A stretch of DNA of 64,000 nt from Aquimonas sp. (GTDB lineage Bacteria > Pseudomonadota > Gammaproteobacteria > Xanthomonadales > Xanthomonadaceae). The stretch covers positions 84,662 to 148,661 of the forward strand of contig JAKOMQ010000006.1 of the NCBI GenBank assembly GCA_022241605.1, in the 5' to 3' direction. The notes beneath the pieces are model-generated. The model did not search any database. It saw only the letters and a list, made by a program, of their open reading frames with translations, and was not told the DNA's origin. Both the position numbers and the translations under genes were made by a program. The first letter of the stretch is position 1, and every line of letters begins with the position of its first letter. Positions 28,618 through 39,374 of this stretch are shown here, piece after piece.

Positions 28618-28694
28618 TGGTCGGGGCGGCCGGATTTGAACCGACGACCCTTTGCCCCCCAGGCAAATGCGCTACCAGGCTGCGCTACGCCCCG
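28618..28694 (-). tRNA. tRNA-Pro (anticodon GGG)
   Basis: A 77-nt cloverleaf with encoded CCA. The acceptor stem is CGGGGCG/CGCCCCG, the anticodon stem TTTGC/GCAAA encloses loop CTGGGGG (anticodon GGG), and the T-arm contains GGTTCGAATCC. Its position after ihfA and the MerR gene matches what I recall for Xanthomonas-type genomes. Confidence 0.97.
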
Positions 28695-28779
28695 ACGCTG
28701 GACTGACACTGTGTGCCGGCAGGGGCGCGTGGCCTCGGCTGCGGCGACGGCGGGCTGGGGCCCGCCGTGAGAGCGCCCA

Positions 28780-28808
28780 AGTATAGCGGCTCAATCCTCG
28801 ATTGTCTG
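28780..28808 (-). promoter_or_regulatory. Candidate promoter for tRNA-Pro
   Basis: On the minus strand CAGACA, a 17-bp spacer and TATACT (28785-28780) lie about 85 bp before the tRNA 5' end, between the MerR gene stop and the tRNA. Confidence 0.5.
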
Positions 28809-28830
28809 CGGGCCGGATCGCCCCGCTTCC

Positions 28831-29187
28831 TCAGCACTTCAAGAGCTGCAGGATTTCCTCGAGCTCCATCCGGACCTGGCGGACGATCTGCGCCGACAAT
28901 TCCGAATCGTGCTTGCTGCCATCACCGTCAAGGCGCTGGCGTGCGCCGGTGATCGTGAAACCCTCTTCGTACAGCAGCGAACGGATCTGGCGAATGGTCA
29001 GGACGTCGTGGCGCTGGTAGTAGCGCCGGTTGCCGCGCCGCTTGACCGGCTTCAGGCTGGGGAACTCTGTCTCCCAGTAGCGCAGGACGTGCGGCTTGAC
29101 CCGGCACAGCTCGCTGACTTCACCGATGGTGAAGTAGCGCTTGGCCGGGATGGCGGGAAGCTCGGAATTACTGCCCGGATCCAGCAT
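28831..29187 (-). CDS. MerR-family transcriptional regulator downstream of ihfA
   Basis: A 118-aa protein with the MerR DNA-binding domain at about residues 17-85 ([22 protein letters not shown], where the helix-turn-helix and wing residues are clear) and a short helical tail. There is no Cys-rich effector domain, so no metal is implied. ATG 29187 overlaps the end of ihfA by 20 bp and has GGAGG upstream. Family members in this exact position are widely conserved; their target is not established. Confidence 0.93.
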   Translation of the reverse strand: MLDPGSNSELPAIPAKRYFTIGEVSELCRVKPHVLRYWETEFPSLKPVKRRGNRRYYQRHDVLTIRQIRSLLYEEGFTITGARQRLDGDGSKHDSELSAQIVRQVRMELEEILQLLKC

Positions 29188-29467
29188 ATGCCTCCACGCG
29201 CTCCTTCAATTTCTGACCCGGACGGAAGGTCACCACGGTGCGCGCGGAAATCGGGATCTCCTCGCCTGTCTTGGGGTTGCGACCGGGGCGCTGGTTCTTC
29301 TTGCGCAGGTCGAAGTTGCCGAAGCCCGACAGCTTGACCTGATGACCGGTTTCCAGCGCCTCGCGCAGCACGTCAAAGAAGGCGTCGACAAATTCCTTGG
29401 CCTCACGCTTGTTGAGGCCGACCTCATCAAACAGTCTTTCGGCCATCTCGGCCTTGGTCAGTGCCAT
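29168..29467 (-). CDS. ihfA: Integration host factor subunit alpha
   Basis: A 99-aa DNA-bending protein of the HU/IHF fold, which pairs with IhfB and shapes promoters and recombination sites. The family signature [21 protein letters not shown] sits at about residues 46-66. ATG 29467 ([13 protein letters not shown]) lies one base after the pheT stop codon, and the gene overlaps the MerR gene at its other end, so all three are one transcript. Confidence 0.97.
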   Translation of the reverse strand: MALTKAEMAERLFDEVGLNKREAKEFVDAFFDVLREALETGHQVKLSGFGNFDLRKKNQRPGRNPKTGEEIPISARTVVTFRPGQKLKERVEAYAGSGQ

Positions 29468-29468
29468 G

Positions 29469-31892
29469 TCACCCCCTGAGCGTGGCGCCGAACTGGGAGG
29501 ACAGCGCAGCCATTGCATCGGCCACCGCACGCTCCGCGTCGTGATCGGTGAGAGTGCGTGAAACGTCCTGCAAAATCAAGCCAATAGCAAGGCTTCTGAA
29601 CCCTGGTTCGATGCCTTTGCCCTGATACTCGTCGAACAGCTGGACCGTGTTGACACGGCCCTTGAGGGCCTGCAGCAGGGCAGACTCGAGTGCTGCCCAA
29701 GGGTGCTGGACGCCAACGAGCACGGCGATATCCCGGCGCACCGCCGGAAAGCGCGATACCGGTCGCGCCTGCGGAAGCTCGCAGGCCTGCACCGCCGCCA
29801 GTTCCAGCTCGAAGGCCACCACCTCTTCCGTGAGGTCGAGCGCGCGCAGCAGCGCCGGGTGCAGGTGGCCGATCCAGCCAATGCAGCGGCCTTGCAGCCA
29901 AATGTCGGCAGCCCGACCGGGATGCAGGAAACCTGCCGCGGTCGGCCGGTACTCGGCGCGCGCCGGATCCCCAGCCAAGGCCAGCACGGACTCCAGGTCG
30001 GCCTTCACATCGAAGAAGTCCAGCGCGCGCGCCGACAGCGCCCACTGCTCGGCTTCGGCGCGCCCGATGGCGGCGGCGGCAAATCGCAGGGTCTCGACCG
30101 GCCCTTCAGTGCCCTGCCTGAAAACCCGCCCCAGCTCAAACAGGCGCGGCCGCGGATCCTGACGGTGCAGATTGTGGGCGAGCGCCTGCACCAGCCCGGG
30201 CAGCAAGGCAGTCCGCATGACGGCCAGTTCCGCACTGAGGGGATTGGCCAGTGCAACTGCACCCTCGGCCGCCCCCCAACGCGCCAGCAATGCCGGCTCG
30301 ACGAACGCGAAGCAAATCGCTTCGCGGTAGCCGCGCCCCGCAAGGGCCCGCCGCAGTTCGGCCTCGCCTACCCGCGTCTCGCTGGGCATGGCCAGCGGGA
30401 TCGCCCCGGTCGGCGTGCTGGTGGGAATGGCCTCGTAGCCATGGATGCGCACCACCTCTTCGATCAGGTCTTCCTCGATGGCGATATCGAAGCGCCGCGA
30501 CGGCGGGGTCACCCACCAGCCACCCCCGAAATGCGAGCCGCGCAGGGCATCCACGGGTTCATCCACTGCACCGTCGAAGGCATCGACCTGCATGCCGAGC
30601 GCGCGCAGGATGCGTTCGACCTCGGCGTCCTCGATGTGCACGCCCAGCACGCGAGCGAGGCGCGCGCGGCGCAGGCGGACCGCCTTGGGCAGGGGCAGGT
30701 GCTCCGGCAACGAGGCCTCGATGACCGGGCCGGCGCGGCCGCCGGCGTGCGCCAGGATGAGCTGGGTGGCGCGCTCCAGTGCGAGCCGCGGCAGTTCGGG
30801 GTCGACGCCGCGCTCGAAGCGGTGCGAGGCATCGGTGTGCATGCCCAGCTTGCGGGCGCGGCCGATGATGGCATCCGGAGCAAAGTGCGCGCTCTCCAGG
30901 AACACGCTGTGGCTGTCGGTGCCGATGCGGGTGTCCCAACCTCCCATGACCCCGGCCAGCGCCACCGCGCGGTCGGCATCGGTGATGACCAGAAAGCCTT
31001 CGTCGAGGGTGACTGCGCGCTCGTCGAGCAGCTTGAGGGTTTCGCCCGCGCGCGCATGGCGCACGCCAATCGGCCCCGTCAGCGTGGCGCGATCGAAGGC
31101 GTGCATGGGCTGGCCCAGCTCAAGCATTACGTACTGGGTGACGTCGACCAGAAGACTGATCGGGCGGATGCCGGAGCGACGCAGCCGCTCGGCCATCCAC
31201 AGCGGCGTCGGCGCCGAGGCATCGATCCCTTCGACGACGCGGCCGCAGTAACGTGGCGCATCCGCGCCCGCATGCAGCTCGACCGCAAGCGCATCGACGC
31301 TGCTCACCGCCGCAGTCGCCACGTCCAGTGGATTGACGTTGGTACCCAGCACGGCGGCAACGTCATAGGCGATGCCGCGCACCCCGAAACAGTCGGCGCG
31401 GTTCGGCGTCAGCTTGATCTCGATGCTGGCGTCCGGCAGGCCGAGATAGTCGGCGAAGGCCGCACCAACGGGTGCATCAGCCGGCAGCTCCATCAGGCCA
31501 GCAGCATCGGCGTCGACGCCAAGCTCCTTGGCCGAGCACAGCATGCCGAAGGACTCCACGCCGCGCAGCTTGGCCGGCTGGATCCTGAGCCCACCGGGCA
31601 GCTCGGCGCCCACCGTCGCCAGCGGCGCCTTCAGCCCCGGCCGCGCATTCGGCGCGCCGCATACGATCTGCACGGTGCCGTCTCCGGTATCGACCGTACA
31701 GACCTGCAGACGATCAGCCTCGGGATGCCGCGCGCACTCGACGATCTGCGCCACCACCACGCCGGCCAGACCCTGCCCGAGTGCGGTGACTTCTTCGACT
31801 TCGAGCCCGATCGCGGTGAGCTTTTCTGCAAGCTCCGCGCGCGATGCCCCGGCGGTTACGTGTTCGCGCAGCCAGTTCTCGGAAAACTTCAT
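29469..31892 (-). CDS. pheT: Phenylalanine-tRNA ligase beta subunit
   Basis: An 807-aa subunit of the (alpha-beta)2 synthetase that charges tRNA-Phe. The order matches the family: N-terminal domain, a tRNA-binding OB fold (about residues 40-150, [18 protein letters not shown]), B3/B4 editing domain, B5 domain, catalytic-like core with RIHGYEAIP, and a C-terminal anticodon-binding domain ([11 protein letters not shown]). ATG 31892 ([12 protein letters not shown]) is the family start. A 126-bp spacer with half of a GGGATTCGG repeat separates it from pheS. Confidence 0.97.
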   Translation of the reverse strand: MKFSENWLREHVTAGASRAELAEKLTAIGLEVEEVTALGQGLAGVVVAQIVECARHPEADRLQVCTVDTGDGTVQIVCGAPNARPGLKAPLATVGAELPGGLRIQPAKLRGVESFGMLCSAKELGVDADAAGLMELPADAPVGAAFADYLGLPDASIEIKLTPNRADCFGVRGIAYDVAAVLGTNVNPLDVATAAVSSVDALAVELHAGADAPRYCGRVVEGIDASAPTPLWMAERLRRSGIRPISLLVDVTQYVMLELGQPMHAFDRATLTGPIGVRHARAGETLKLLDERAVTLDEGFLVITDADRAVALAGVMGGWDTRIGTDSHSVFLESAHFAPDAIIGRARKLGMHTDASHRFERGVDPELPRLALERATQLILAHAGGRAGPVIEASLPEHLPLPKAVRLRRARLARVLGVHIEDAEVERILRALGMQVDAFDGAVDEPVDALRGSHFGGGWWVTPPSRRFDIAIEEDLIEEVVRIHGYEAIPTSTPTGAIPLAMPSETRVGEAELRRALAGRGYREAICFAFVEPALLARWGAAEGAVALANPLSAELAVMRTALLPGLVQALAHNLHRQDPRPRLFELGRVFRQGTEGPVETLRFAAAAIGRAEAEQWALSARALDFFDVKADLESVLALAGDPARAEYRPTAAGFLHPGRAADIWLQGRCIGWIGHLHPALLRALDLTEEVVAFELELAAVQACELPQARPVSRFPAVRRDIAVLVGVQHPWAALESALLQALKGRVNTVQLFDEYQGKGIEPGFRSLAIGLILQDVSRTLTDHDAERAVADAMAALSSQFGATLRG

Positions 31893-31985
31893 TGCCTGTG
31901 TCCATCGTGAGTTGGCCGCGCATCGCGCCATGCCGCATGTCTCGGGGGGTCGCCTTGGAGCTCCAGCCCGAAGGCTGTGTCGTGC

Positions 31986-32011
31986 CGATTCCCTGTTCCC
32001 GATTCCCCATT
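31986..32011. repeat. Lone arm of a GGGATTCGG-type repeat between pheS and pheT
   Basis: Only the CGATTCCC-type arm is present, in degenerate form; I could not find the partner arm. It occupies the pheS-pheT spacer within the operon. Confidence 0.5.
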
Positions 32012-32018
32012 ACCGTCC

Positions 32019-33074
<1,056 letters not shown>

Positions 33075-33141
33075 TCAGACCAAAATCCGTCTCGCAGGGC
33101 GGCGGCCGCGCTGCGACCCGGGCTGCCAACCCCGAAAACGA

Positions 33142-33171
33142 CTGTGGGGAAGAGCATGCCCTTCCCCACAG
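33142..33171 (-). terminator. Stable hairpin in the rplT-pheS spacer, possible terminator or attenuator
   Basis: An 11-bp perfect stem (CTGTGGGGAAG/CTTCCCCACAG) with an 8-nt loop is followed on the minus strand by TCGTTTTC. The U-run is short. It may partly end the rplT transcript or control pheST; no Phe-rich leader peptide is evident. Confidence 0.5.
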
Positions 33172-33213
33172 GAACTTCGCGGCATCAGCACCGCGACATG
33201 TCGAACGCCTCGG

Positions 33214-33570
33214 TTACGCCAAAGCGCCCTTGGCCTTCTCGGCCAGTGCGCCAAACGCAGGCAGGTCGTGCACTGCGATGTCGGCCAGGACCTTGCGGTC
33301 CAGACTGATATTGGCCTTCTTGAGCCCGTTCATCAGGCGGCTGTAGGACAGGCCAAACAAACGGGCCGCCGCGTTGATGCGGACAATCCACAGGGCGCGG
33401 AACTGGCGCTTGCGCTGCTTGCGACCGATGTAGGCGTACTGACCGGCCTTGGTGACGGCCTGCTTGGCTACGCGGAACACCTTGCGACGGGCGTTGTAAT
33501 AACCCTTCGCGCGTGCGAGGACGGACTTGTGACGACGGCGGGCGGTAACACCACGCTTGACTCGTGCCAT
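33214..33570 (-). CDS. rplT: 50S ribosomal protein L20
   Basis: A 118-aa early-assembly protein of the large subunit, very basic, opening [18 protein letters not shown] and containing [14 protein letters not shown]. In E. coli L20 also represses its own operon by binding the rpmI leader. It lies 15 bp after rpmI in the usual infC-rpmI-rplT order. Confidence 0.98.
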   Translation of the reverse strand: MARVKRGVTARRRHKSVLARAKGYYNARRKVFRVAKQAVTKAGQYAYIGRKQRKRQFRALWIVRINAAARLFGLSYSRLMNGLKKANISLDRKVLADIAVHDLPAFGALAEKAKGALA

Positions 33571-33585
33571 GGCTGCGATCCTCCC

Positions 33586-33783
33586 TTAGAGGTACGGGAG
33601 CATGCGCTGGACGCGGCCGGCATCCTCCGCACGAACGTGGTTGGTGGCGCGCAGACCGCGCTTACGCTTGGTCGACTTCTTGGTCAGGATGTGGCTCTTG
33701 AAAGCATGGCCACACTTGAACTTGCCCGAGGCCGTCTTGCGAAAACGCTTGGCGGCAGCCCGGTTGGTCTTGATCTTGGGCAT
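33586..33783 (-). CDS. rpmI: 50S ribosomal protein L35
   Basis: A 65-aa basic protein, [20 protein letters not shown], ending in the typical [12 protein letters not shown] 33783 has AGGAG upstream. It sits between infC and rplT, with a long structured leader. Confidence 0.98.
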   Translation of the reverse strand: MPKIKTNRAAAKRFRKTASGKFKCGHAFKSHILTKKSTKRKRGLRATNHVRAEDAGRVQRMLPYL

Positions 33784-34123
33784 GATGAAACTCCTTTTGC
33801 GGCGCCGGGAAAAGCGGCGACGCGTCTCTTGGTGACTCGGGCTGCGCGGCCTGACGGCTGGCCGTCCGGCGCTTGGGGAGCACGGCCCGTGCTTGTGGAC
33901 CTCTTGGGCCTGAGCCTGCGAGGCGGGTGATGCGCCCGTGCGAGCGTATGAACGCCGCGCGGGAGCTGCCTGCAAAACTGCCGCAGGCAACGAAGGCCCG
34001 GCAGAGCCGGGAGAAATCAACGACGGGACGAGACCGCCGCAGTGTCGGCATCCCGCTTCGGGATGCCACTGACTAATGCCCGTGCCCTGAGGCTCCGGCA
34101 TCACAGCCGCGGAAGTATAGCGC
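33784..34123 (-). promoter_or_regulatory. 340-nt infC-rpmI leader region with hairpins
   Basis: No gene here. The clearest structure is a 9-bp hairpin (34047-34067, GGCATCCCG/CGGGATGCC). A CCCGGC/GCCGGG hairpin follows. In other gammaproteobacteria this spacer carries the L20 repression site; that role is inferred from position, not from a recognised motif. Confidence 0.45.
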
Positions 34124-34645
34124 CTACTGCTTCTTTTTGGGCGCGATCATCATCACCATCTGACGCCCCTCCAGGCGCGGGCGCTGCTCGATCACCACCT
34201 CGTCACCGAGGTCGGCCTCGATCTTGGCAGCCATCGCGAGCCCCAGCTCCTGGTGCGCCATTTCGCGTCCCTTGAAGCGGATGTTGATCTTGACCTTGTC
34301 ACCGTCCTCCAGGAAGCGACGGATGTTGCGCAGCTTGATCGCGTAATCGCCGACGTCCGTGGTGGGCCGGAACTTGAGCTCCTTGAGCTCGACCTGCTTC
34401 TGCTTCTTCTTGGCCGCACTGGCCTTCTTCTGCTGTTCGAAGCGGAACTTGCCGAAGTCCATGATGCGGCAGACCGGCGGGTCAACATTGGGCTGGATCT
34501 CGACAAGATCGAGCTCCAGCTCCAAGGCCATGCGAAGGGCTTCGTCGCGCGCGAGGATGCCCAGATTCTCTCCCTCGGCACCGATCACGCGCACGCGTGG
34601 GACCCGGATCTCATGGTTCTTGCGGTTCAGCTTGTCGGTATTGAT
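34124..34645 (-). CDS. infC: Translation initiation factor IF-3, AUC start codon
   Basis: A 173-aa factor that keeps ribosomal subunits apart and checks the start codon. The N-domain ([20 protein letters not shown], then [16 protein letters not shown]) and C-domain ([12 protein letters not shown], ending APKKKQ) are complete. No ATG, GTG or TTG gives the conserved N-terminus. The in-frame ATC at 34645 does, and it has GGAG eight bases upstream; the frame closes at a TAG 24 bases above it. AUU or AUC starts are the basis of IF3 self-control. A GTG at 34594 would cut 17 conserved residues. Confidence 0.93.
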   Translation of the reverse strand: MNTDKLNRKNHEIRVPRVRVIGAEGENLGILARDEALRMALELELDLVEIQPNVDPPVCRIMDFGKFRFEQQKKASAAKKKQKQVELKELKFRPTTDVGDYAIKLRNIRRFLEDGDKVKINIRFKGREMAHQELGLAMAAKIEADLGDEVVIEQRPRLEGRQMVMMIAPKKKQ

Positions 34646-34725
34646 TCGCGTGTCTCCGTACGGGTTCTACCACCGGGATTGCATCCGCCGCGCCTGAAGC
34701 GCTCCTGCCTTGGCTGCGCAGGATC

Positions 34726-36645
34726 TCAAGCGTGGACGGTGCCCCCCGGCCCATTCTCCGAGCGCAGGCGCGTAACGAGGTCGGTCAGACTGAAGCTGCC
34801 CAGATCTTCGCCGCTGCGGGTGCGCACTGCCAGCAATCCCTGCTCCTTTTCGCGGTCGCCCACGACGAAGAGATAAGGGATCTTTTGCAGGGTATGCTCT
34901 CGAATCTTATAACCGATCTTTTCGTTTCTCAAGTCGGACTGCACTCGGAAGCCTTGCTGGACAAGGGCTTGGGTGACCTCGCGCACATAGTCGGCTTGGG
35001 CGTCGGTGATGTTCAGCACCACCGCCTGCACCGGCGCCAGCCACAGCGGGAACAGGCCAGCATGGTGCTCGATCAGGATACCGATGAAGCGCTCCATCGA
35101 ACCGACAATGGCCCGGTGCAGCATCACGGGGTGGCGCCGCGTGCTGGTCTCGTCCACGTACTCGGCGCCCAGCCGTCCCGGCATCATGAAGTCGACCTGC
35201 ATGGTGCCGACCTGCCAGCTGCGGCCGATTGAATCGCGCATGTGGTACTCGATCTTGGGGCCGTAGAAGGCGCCCTCGCCCGGCAGCTCCTGCCACTCCA
35301 CGCCGCAGCTGCCCAGCGCTGCGCGCAGGGCGTTTTCGGCCTTGTCCCAGATGGCGTCCTCGCCCAGGCGCGAGTCCGGACGCAGGGCGATCTTCAGCGA
35401 GATGTCGGAAAAGCCGAAGTCACGATAGACAGCCATCGCCTGCTGGTGGAAAGCGGTGACTTCGGCCTCGACCTGATCCTCGGTGCAGAAGACGTGGCCA
35501 TCGTCCTGGGTGAAGGCGCGCACGCGCATGATGCCGTGCAGGGCGCCGGACGGCTCATTGCGGTGGCAGCCGCCAAATTCGCCGTAGCGGATGGGCAGAT
35601 CGCGGTAGCTGTGCAGGCCGGAGTTGAAGATCTGCACATGCCCGGGGCAATTCATGGGCTTCACTGCATAGGTCCGCTTCTCGGACTCGGTGAAGAACAT
35701 GTTCTCCTTGTAGTTGTCCCAGTGGCCCGATTTTTTCCACAGCGAGACGTCCAGAATCTGCGGACAGCGGACCTCCTGGTAGCCCGAGGCCTTGTAGACC
35801 CCACGCATGTACTGCTCGACGGTCTGCCACAGGGCCCAGCCACGCGGGTGCCAGAACACCATGCCCGGCGCTTCCTCCTGCTGGTGGAACAGGTGCAGCT
35901 GCTTGGCGATGCGGCGGTGGTCGCGCTTCTCGGCCTCCTCCAGCTGGTGCAGATGGGCCTTGAGCTCCTTGTCGTTCAGCCAGGCCGTGCCGTAGATGCG
36001 AGAGAGCATCTGGTTGTTGGAATCGCCGCGCCAATAGGCGCCGGCGACCTTCATCAGCTTGAAGGCGCGCAGCTTGTCGGTAGCCGGCACGTGCGGGCCA
36101 CGGCACAGGTCGGTGAACTCGCCCTGCGAGTACAGCGAGAGGTCTTCCTCGGCCGGGATCGAGGCGATGATCTCGGCCTTGTAATGCTCGCCCATGTCGC
36201 GGAAGAAAGTGATGGCATCGTCGCGCGACTTCAGCGATCGGCTGACCGCCAGTTTCTCGCCCACGATCCTCTGCATCTCCTCCTCGATCTTCGGAAGGTC
36301 ATCCGGCGTGAACGGGCGCTCGTAGGCGAAATCGTAGTAGAAGCCGCTTTCGATCACCGGGCCGATGGTGACCTGGGCGCCGGGATAGAGGCGCTGCACG
36401 GCCTGGGCCAGCAGATGCGCGGTGGAATGACGCAGGATCTCGAGCGCGTCGGGGTGCTTGTCGGTGACGATCTCGAGCGCAGCATCACGCTCGATGCGGT
36501 GGCTGGTGTCGACCAGCCTGCCGTCAACCTTGCCGGCAAGCGCGGCCTTTGCAAGGCCGGCCCCGATGTTGGCGGCGACTTCGGCCACCGTAACGGAGCC
36601 TTCGAATTCACGGCGGCTGCCGTCCGGGAGGGTGATCTGGAGCAT
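34726..36645 (-). CDS. thrS: Threonine-tRNA ligase
   Basis: A 639-aa class II synthetase. Domains in order: TGS (residues 1-61), second additional editing domain with [11 protein letters not shown] and the zinc-like [12 protein letters not shown], catalytic core with [10 protein letters not shown], the class II motif [23 protein letters not shown] and [21 protein letters not shown], and a C-terminal anticodon domain. ATG 36645 was chosen; a GTG three codons upstream is possible. It is the first gene of the operon running to the MerR gene, with its own promoter and leader. Confidence 0.98.
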   Translation of the reverse strand: MLQITLPDGSRREFEGSVTVAEVAANIGAGLAKAALAGKVDGRLVDTSHRIERDAALEIVTDKHPDALEILRHSTAHLLAQAVQRLYPGAQVTIGPVIESGFYYDFAYERPFTPDDLPKIEEEMQRIVGEKLAVSRSLKSRDDAITFFRDMGEHYKAEIIASIPAEEDLSLYSQGEFTDLCRGPHVPATDKLRAFKLMKVAGAYWRGDSNNQMLSRIYGTAWLNDKELKAHLHQLEEAEKRDHRRIAKQLHLFHQQEEAPGMVFWHPRGWALWQTVEQYMRGVYKASGYQEVRCPQILDVSLWKKSGHWDNYKENMFFTESEKRTYAVKPMNCPGHVQIFNSGLHSYRDLPIRYGEFGGCHRNEPSGALHGIMRVRAFTQDDGHVFCTEDQVEAEVTAFHQQAMAVYRDFGFSDISLKIALRPDSRLGEDAIWDKAENALRAALGSCGVEWQELPGEGAFYGPKIEYHMRDSIGRSWQVGTMQVDFMMPGRLGAEYVDETSTRRHPVMLHRAIVGSMERFIGILIEHHAGLFPLWLAPVQAVVLNITDAQADYVREVTQALVQQGFRVQSDLRNEKIGYKIREHTLQKIPYLFVVGDREKEQGLLAVRTRSGEDLGSFSLTDLVTRLRSENGPGGTVHA

Positions 36646-36699
36646 GGTGTTCACTCTTGCGGTGGGCCGCCCGAGCAGTTCCGGGCGCAGGCGGCGGGC

Positions 36700-36723
36700 A
36701 ACAAAAAAGGGCGCAAGCGCCCT
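36700..36723 (-). terminator. Terminator or attenuator hairpin in the thrS leader
   Basis: On the minus strand GGGCG and CGCCC pair around a CTTG loop and run straight into six T residues, 55 bp before the thrS start. It lies downstream of a good promoter, so it is positioned to act as an attenuator for thrS as well as to end any pilU read-through. Confidence 0.8.
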
Positions 36724-36754
36724 CGGATCCGGGTGCTGGCGCGGCTGGCTGGGA

Positions 36755-36775
36755 TCAATCGCGAGTAGTGGACAT
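36755..36775 (-). CDS. Possible thrS leader peptide MSTTRD
   Basis: A six-codon frame, ATG to TGA, with two adjacent Thr codons, lies between the thrS promoter and the terminator hairpin. The ribosome site is weak and two Thr codons are few for classical attenuation, so this may be chance. Confidence 0.25.
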   Translation of the reverse strand: MSTTRD

Positions 36776-36859
36776 GTCGCACGCTCGGCCGGCGTTGCCG
36801 CGCGGCCACCTTTGATCGCGTTGTACGGGTCGCGGGGATTGCCGCCGCGTGGGGTGCAA

Positions 36860-36889
36860 AAGCTAGACCTCCCCGCCGCGCGCTGTCAA
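36860..36889 (-). promoter_or_regulatory. Sigma-70 promoter of the thrS operon
   Basis: On the minus strand a perfect TTGACA (36889-36884), an 18-bp spacer and TAGCTT (36865-36860) lie in the pilU-thrS spacer. Transcription would start about 210 nt before thrS, leaving a leader that contains the terminator hairpin. Confidence 0.7.
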
Positions 36890-36912
36890 ATCGCGCCGCG
36901 GGGGATGTGCCT

Positions 36913-38043
36913 TCAACGTGTCTCGATAAGCTCCACGCCGTCCATGCCCTGGGCCAGGCTGTGCAGGTCGCCACCCTGGGCCAGCTTGATCTTGAGGCGG
37001 ACCTCGTTGGCCGAGTCCGCGTGGCGCAGCGCATCCTCGTAGGAAATCTCGCCCGCCTGGTACAGCTCGAACAGGGCCTGGTCGAAAGTCTTCATGCCAA
37101 GGTTGGTGGATTCCTTCATCACTTCCTTGAGCTTGTGGACCTCGCCGTCGCGGATGTAATCCTGCACCAGCGGCGTGCCCAGCAGCACCTCCAAGGCGAT
37201 CCGGCGGCCCTTGCCATCAGGCGTGGGAATCAACTGCTGCGCGACCACGCCCTTCAGGTTCAACGAGAGGTCCATCAGCAGCTGGTTGCGGCGGTCTTCC
37301 GGGAAGAAGTTGATGATGCGGTCCATTGCCTGGTTCGCGTTGTTCGCATGCAGGGTGCACAGCACCAGATGGCCCGTTTCCGCGAACGCGATCGCGTGGT
37401 CCATGCCCTCGCGGGTGCGCACCTCGCCGATCATGATCACGTCGGGGGCCTGGCGCAGGGTGTTCTTGAGGGCGTTCTCCCAGCTGTCGGTGTCGATGCC
37501 GACCTCGCGCTGGGTGATGATGCAGCCCTCGTGCTTGTGCACGTACTCGATCGGATCCTCGATGGTGATGATATGGCCCGAGGAGTTCTGGTTGCGGTAG
37601 CCGATCATCGCTGCCAACGTGGTCGACTTGCCGGTGCCGGTGGCACCGACCAGGATCACGATGCCGCGCTTGGTCATAGACAGGGTCTTGATGACCGGCG
37701 GCAGGTTGAGCTCATCGCAGGTGGGGATGCGCGTCTCGATGCGCCGTAGCACCATGCCGACCTGGTTGCGCTGGTAGAAGCAGCTCACACGGAAGCGGCC
37801 TACACCGGACACGCCAATCGCGAAGTTGCACTCGTGGGTCTTCTCGAACTCCTCGCGCTGGTTCGGCGTCATCACGTTCAGCACCAGGTCGCGCGACTGC
37901 TGTGGCGTCAGCGGCGTCTGGGTGATCGGCTGCAGCCGCCCATGCACCTTGATCGTCGGCGGCATACCGGAGGTGACGAACAGGTCCGAGGCCTTCTTGT
38001 GCGACATCAGCTTGAGGTAGCTGGTGAAGTCGATGGTGCTCAT
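36913..38043 (-). CDS. pilU: Type IV pilus retraction ATPase PilU
   Basis: A 376-aa PilT-family hexameric ATPase that assists PilT in pilus retraction. Walker A GATGTGKST, the Asp box ITIEDPIEYVH, and the His box with LVLCTLHANNANQA are complete. The extended C-terminal tail and the opening MSTIDFTSYLKLM distinguish it from PilT. ATG 38043 has AGGAG upstream. It follows pilT with a GGGATTCGG repeat between them. Confidence 0.95.
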   Translation of the reverse strand: MSTIDFTSYLKLMSHKKASDLFVTSGMPPTIKVHGRLQPITQTPLTPQQSRDLVLNVMTPNQREEFEKTHECNFAIGVSGVGRFRVSCFYQRNQVGMVLRRIETRIPTCDELNLPPVIKTLSMTKRGIVILVGATGTGKSTTLAAMIGYRNQNSSGHIITIEDPIEYVHKHEGCIITQREVGIDTDSWENALKNTLRQAPDVIMIGEVRTREGMDHAIAFAETGHLVLCTLHANNANQAMDRIINFFPEDRRNQLLMDLSLNLKGVVAQQLIPTPDGKGRRIALEVLLGTPLVQDYIRDGEVHKLKEVMKESTNLGMKTFDQALFELYQAGEISYEDALRHADSANEVRLKIKLAQGGDLHSLAQGMDGVELIETR

Positions 38044-38060
38044 TTTCGGCTCCTTCGGAG

Positions 38061-38202
38061 CGGGATTCGGGATTGGGGATTCGGGTTTGGGTAATGCCGC
38101 GCGTCGGCCAGATCAGGAAACCGGGTTTCGATCGAAGCGTGACGCCGAATGCCGCGGCACGGACGTGCTCTGAATCCCGAATCCCAAATCCCCAATCCCG
38201 GC
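38061..38202. repeat. GGGATTCGG inverted-arm element C
   Basis: Left arm 38061-38090 and right arm 38172-38202 flank about 81 bp of unique sequence between pilT and pilU. The same GGATTCGGG/AATCCCG units occur in the other elements. Confidence 0.85.
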
Positions 38203-38204
38203 TC

Positions 38205-39242
38205 TCAATCGAACAGACGCTTGTCCTTGGCGTACTCACGCGCGCTCTGGCGCGCAACCAGGCCGCGCTTGACGAGATCCTGCAGGCACTGATCCAGGGT
38301 CTGCATGCCGTACTGCTGGCCGGTCTGGATGGCCGAGTACATCTGCGCGACCTTGTCTTCGCGGATCAGGTTGCGGATGGCCGGGATGCCGACCATGATC
38401 TCGTGCGCGGCGACCCGGCCGCCGCCCACCTTCTTCAGCAGCGACTGCGAGATCACCGCGCGCAGGGACTCCGACAGCATCGAGCGAACCATCGGCTTCT
38501 CGCCGGCGGGGAACACGTCAATGATGCGGTCGATCGTCTTTGCGGCCGAGCTGGTGTGCAGGGTGCCAAACACGAGGTGGCCGGTTTCAGCGGCAGTGAG
38601 GGCGAGGCGAATGGTTTCCAGGTCGCGCAGCTCGCCGACCAGGATGTAGTCGGGGTCTTCGCGCAGGGCGGAGCGCAGCGCCTCGTTGAAGCCATGCGTG
38701 TCGCGATGGACCTCGCGCTGGTTGATCAAGCATTTGTTCGAGGTATGCACGAACTCGATCGGATCCTCGACGGTGAGGATGTGCCCGTACTCGTTCTTGT
38801 TGACGTGGTCGACCATGGCCGCCAGCGTGGTCGATTTGCCAGAGCCGGTCGGACCCGTGACCAGAATCAGACCCTGCGGCTGCTCGATCAGCTCGCGGAA
38901 AATCTTTGGCGCGTTGAGGTCTTCGAGGGTCAAGACCTCGGACGGAATGGTGCGGAACACCGCACCGGCGCCGCGGTTCTGGTTGAAGGCGTTGACGCGA
39001 AAGCGCGCCAGGCCGGGGATCTCGAAGGAGAAGTCGACCTCGAAGAACTCCTCGTAGTCGCGGCGCTGCTTGTCCGACATGATGTCGTAGATCAACGCGT
39101 GGACTTGCTTGTGGTCCAGCGCGGGAATATTGATGCGGCGCACGTCGCCATCGACCCGGATCATCGGCGGCAAGCCGGCCGACAGATGCAGGTCAGACGC
39201 CTTGTTCTTCACCGAGAACGCCAGAAGCTCAGCGATATCCAT
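38205..39242 (-). CDS. pilT: Type IV pilus retraction ATPase PilT
   Basis: A 345-aa motor that depolymerises type IV pili, powering twitching. Walker A GPTGSGKST, the Asp box LTVEDPIEFVH, the conserved GELRDLETIRLALTAAETGHLVF and LHTSSAAKTIDR His box are intact, and the C-terminal AIRNLIRED helix is present. ATG 39242 has AGGGGAG upstream. It is divergent from yggS, the common gammaproteobacterial layout. Confidence 0.97.
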   Translation of the reverse strand: MDIAELLAFSVKNKASDLHLSAGLPPMIRVDGDVRRINIPALDHKQVHALIYDIMSDKQRRDYEEFFEVDFSFEIPGLARFRVNAFNQNRGAGAVFRTIPSEVLTLEDLNAPKIFRELIEQPQGLILVTGPTGSGKSTTLAAMVDHVNKNEYGHILTVEDPIEFVHTSNKCLINQREVHRDTHGFNEALRSALREDPDYILVGELRDLETIRLALTAAETGHLVFGTLHTSSAAKTIDRIIDVFPAGEKPMVRSMLSESLRAVISQSLLKKVGGGRVAAHEIMVGIPAIRNLIREDKVAQMYSAIQTGQQYGMQTLDQCLQDLVKRGLVARQSAREYAKDKRLFD

Positions 39243-39374
39243 ACACTCCCCTCACCCCGAACTGGCCATACCCGTCGGCGGTACGCCTCCCTGCACTGCC
39301 CGTGCAAAGCCGGCGATCGACAGGCCCGGGGTCGAGTATAGCCCCGCACCCGCCACCCCACGCCACCTGAACCC

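Noticed and set aside
29703..31910. A 735-codon plus-strand open frame opposite pheT
   Set aside because: Antisense shadow with Gln/His/Arg-rich composition; pheT is certain.
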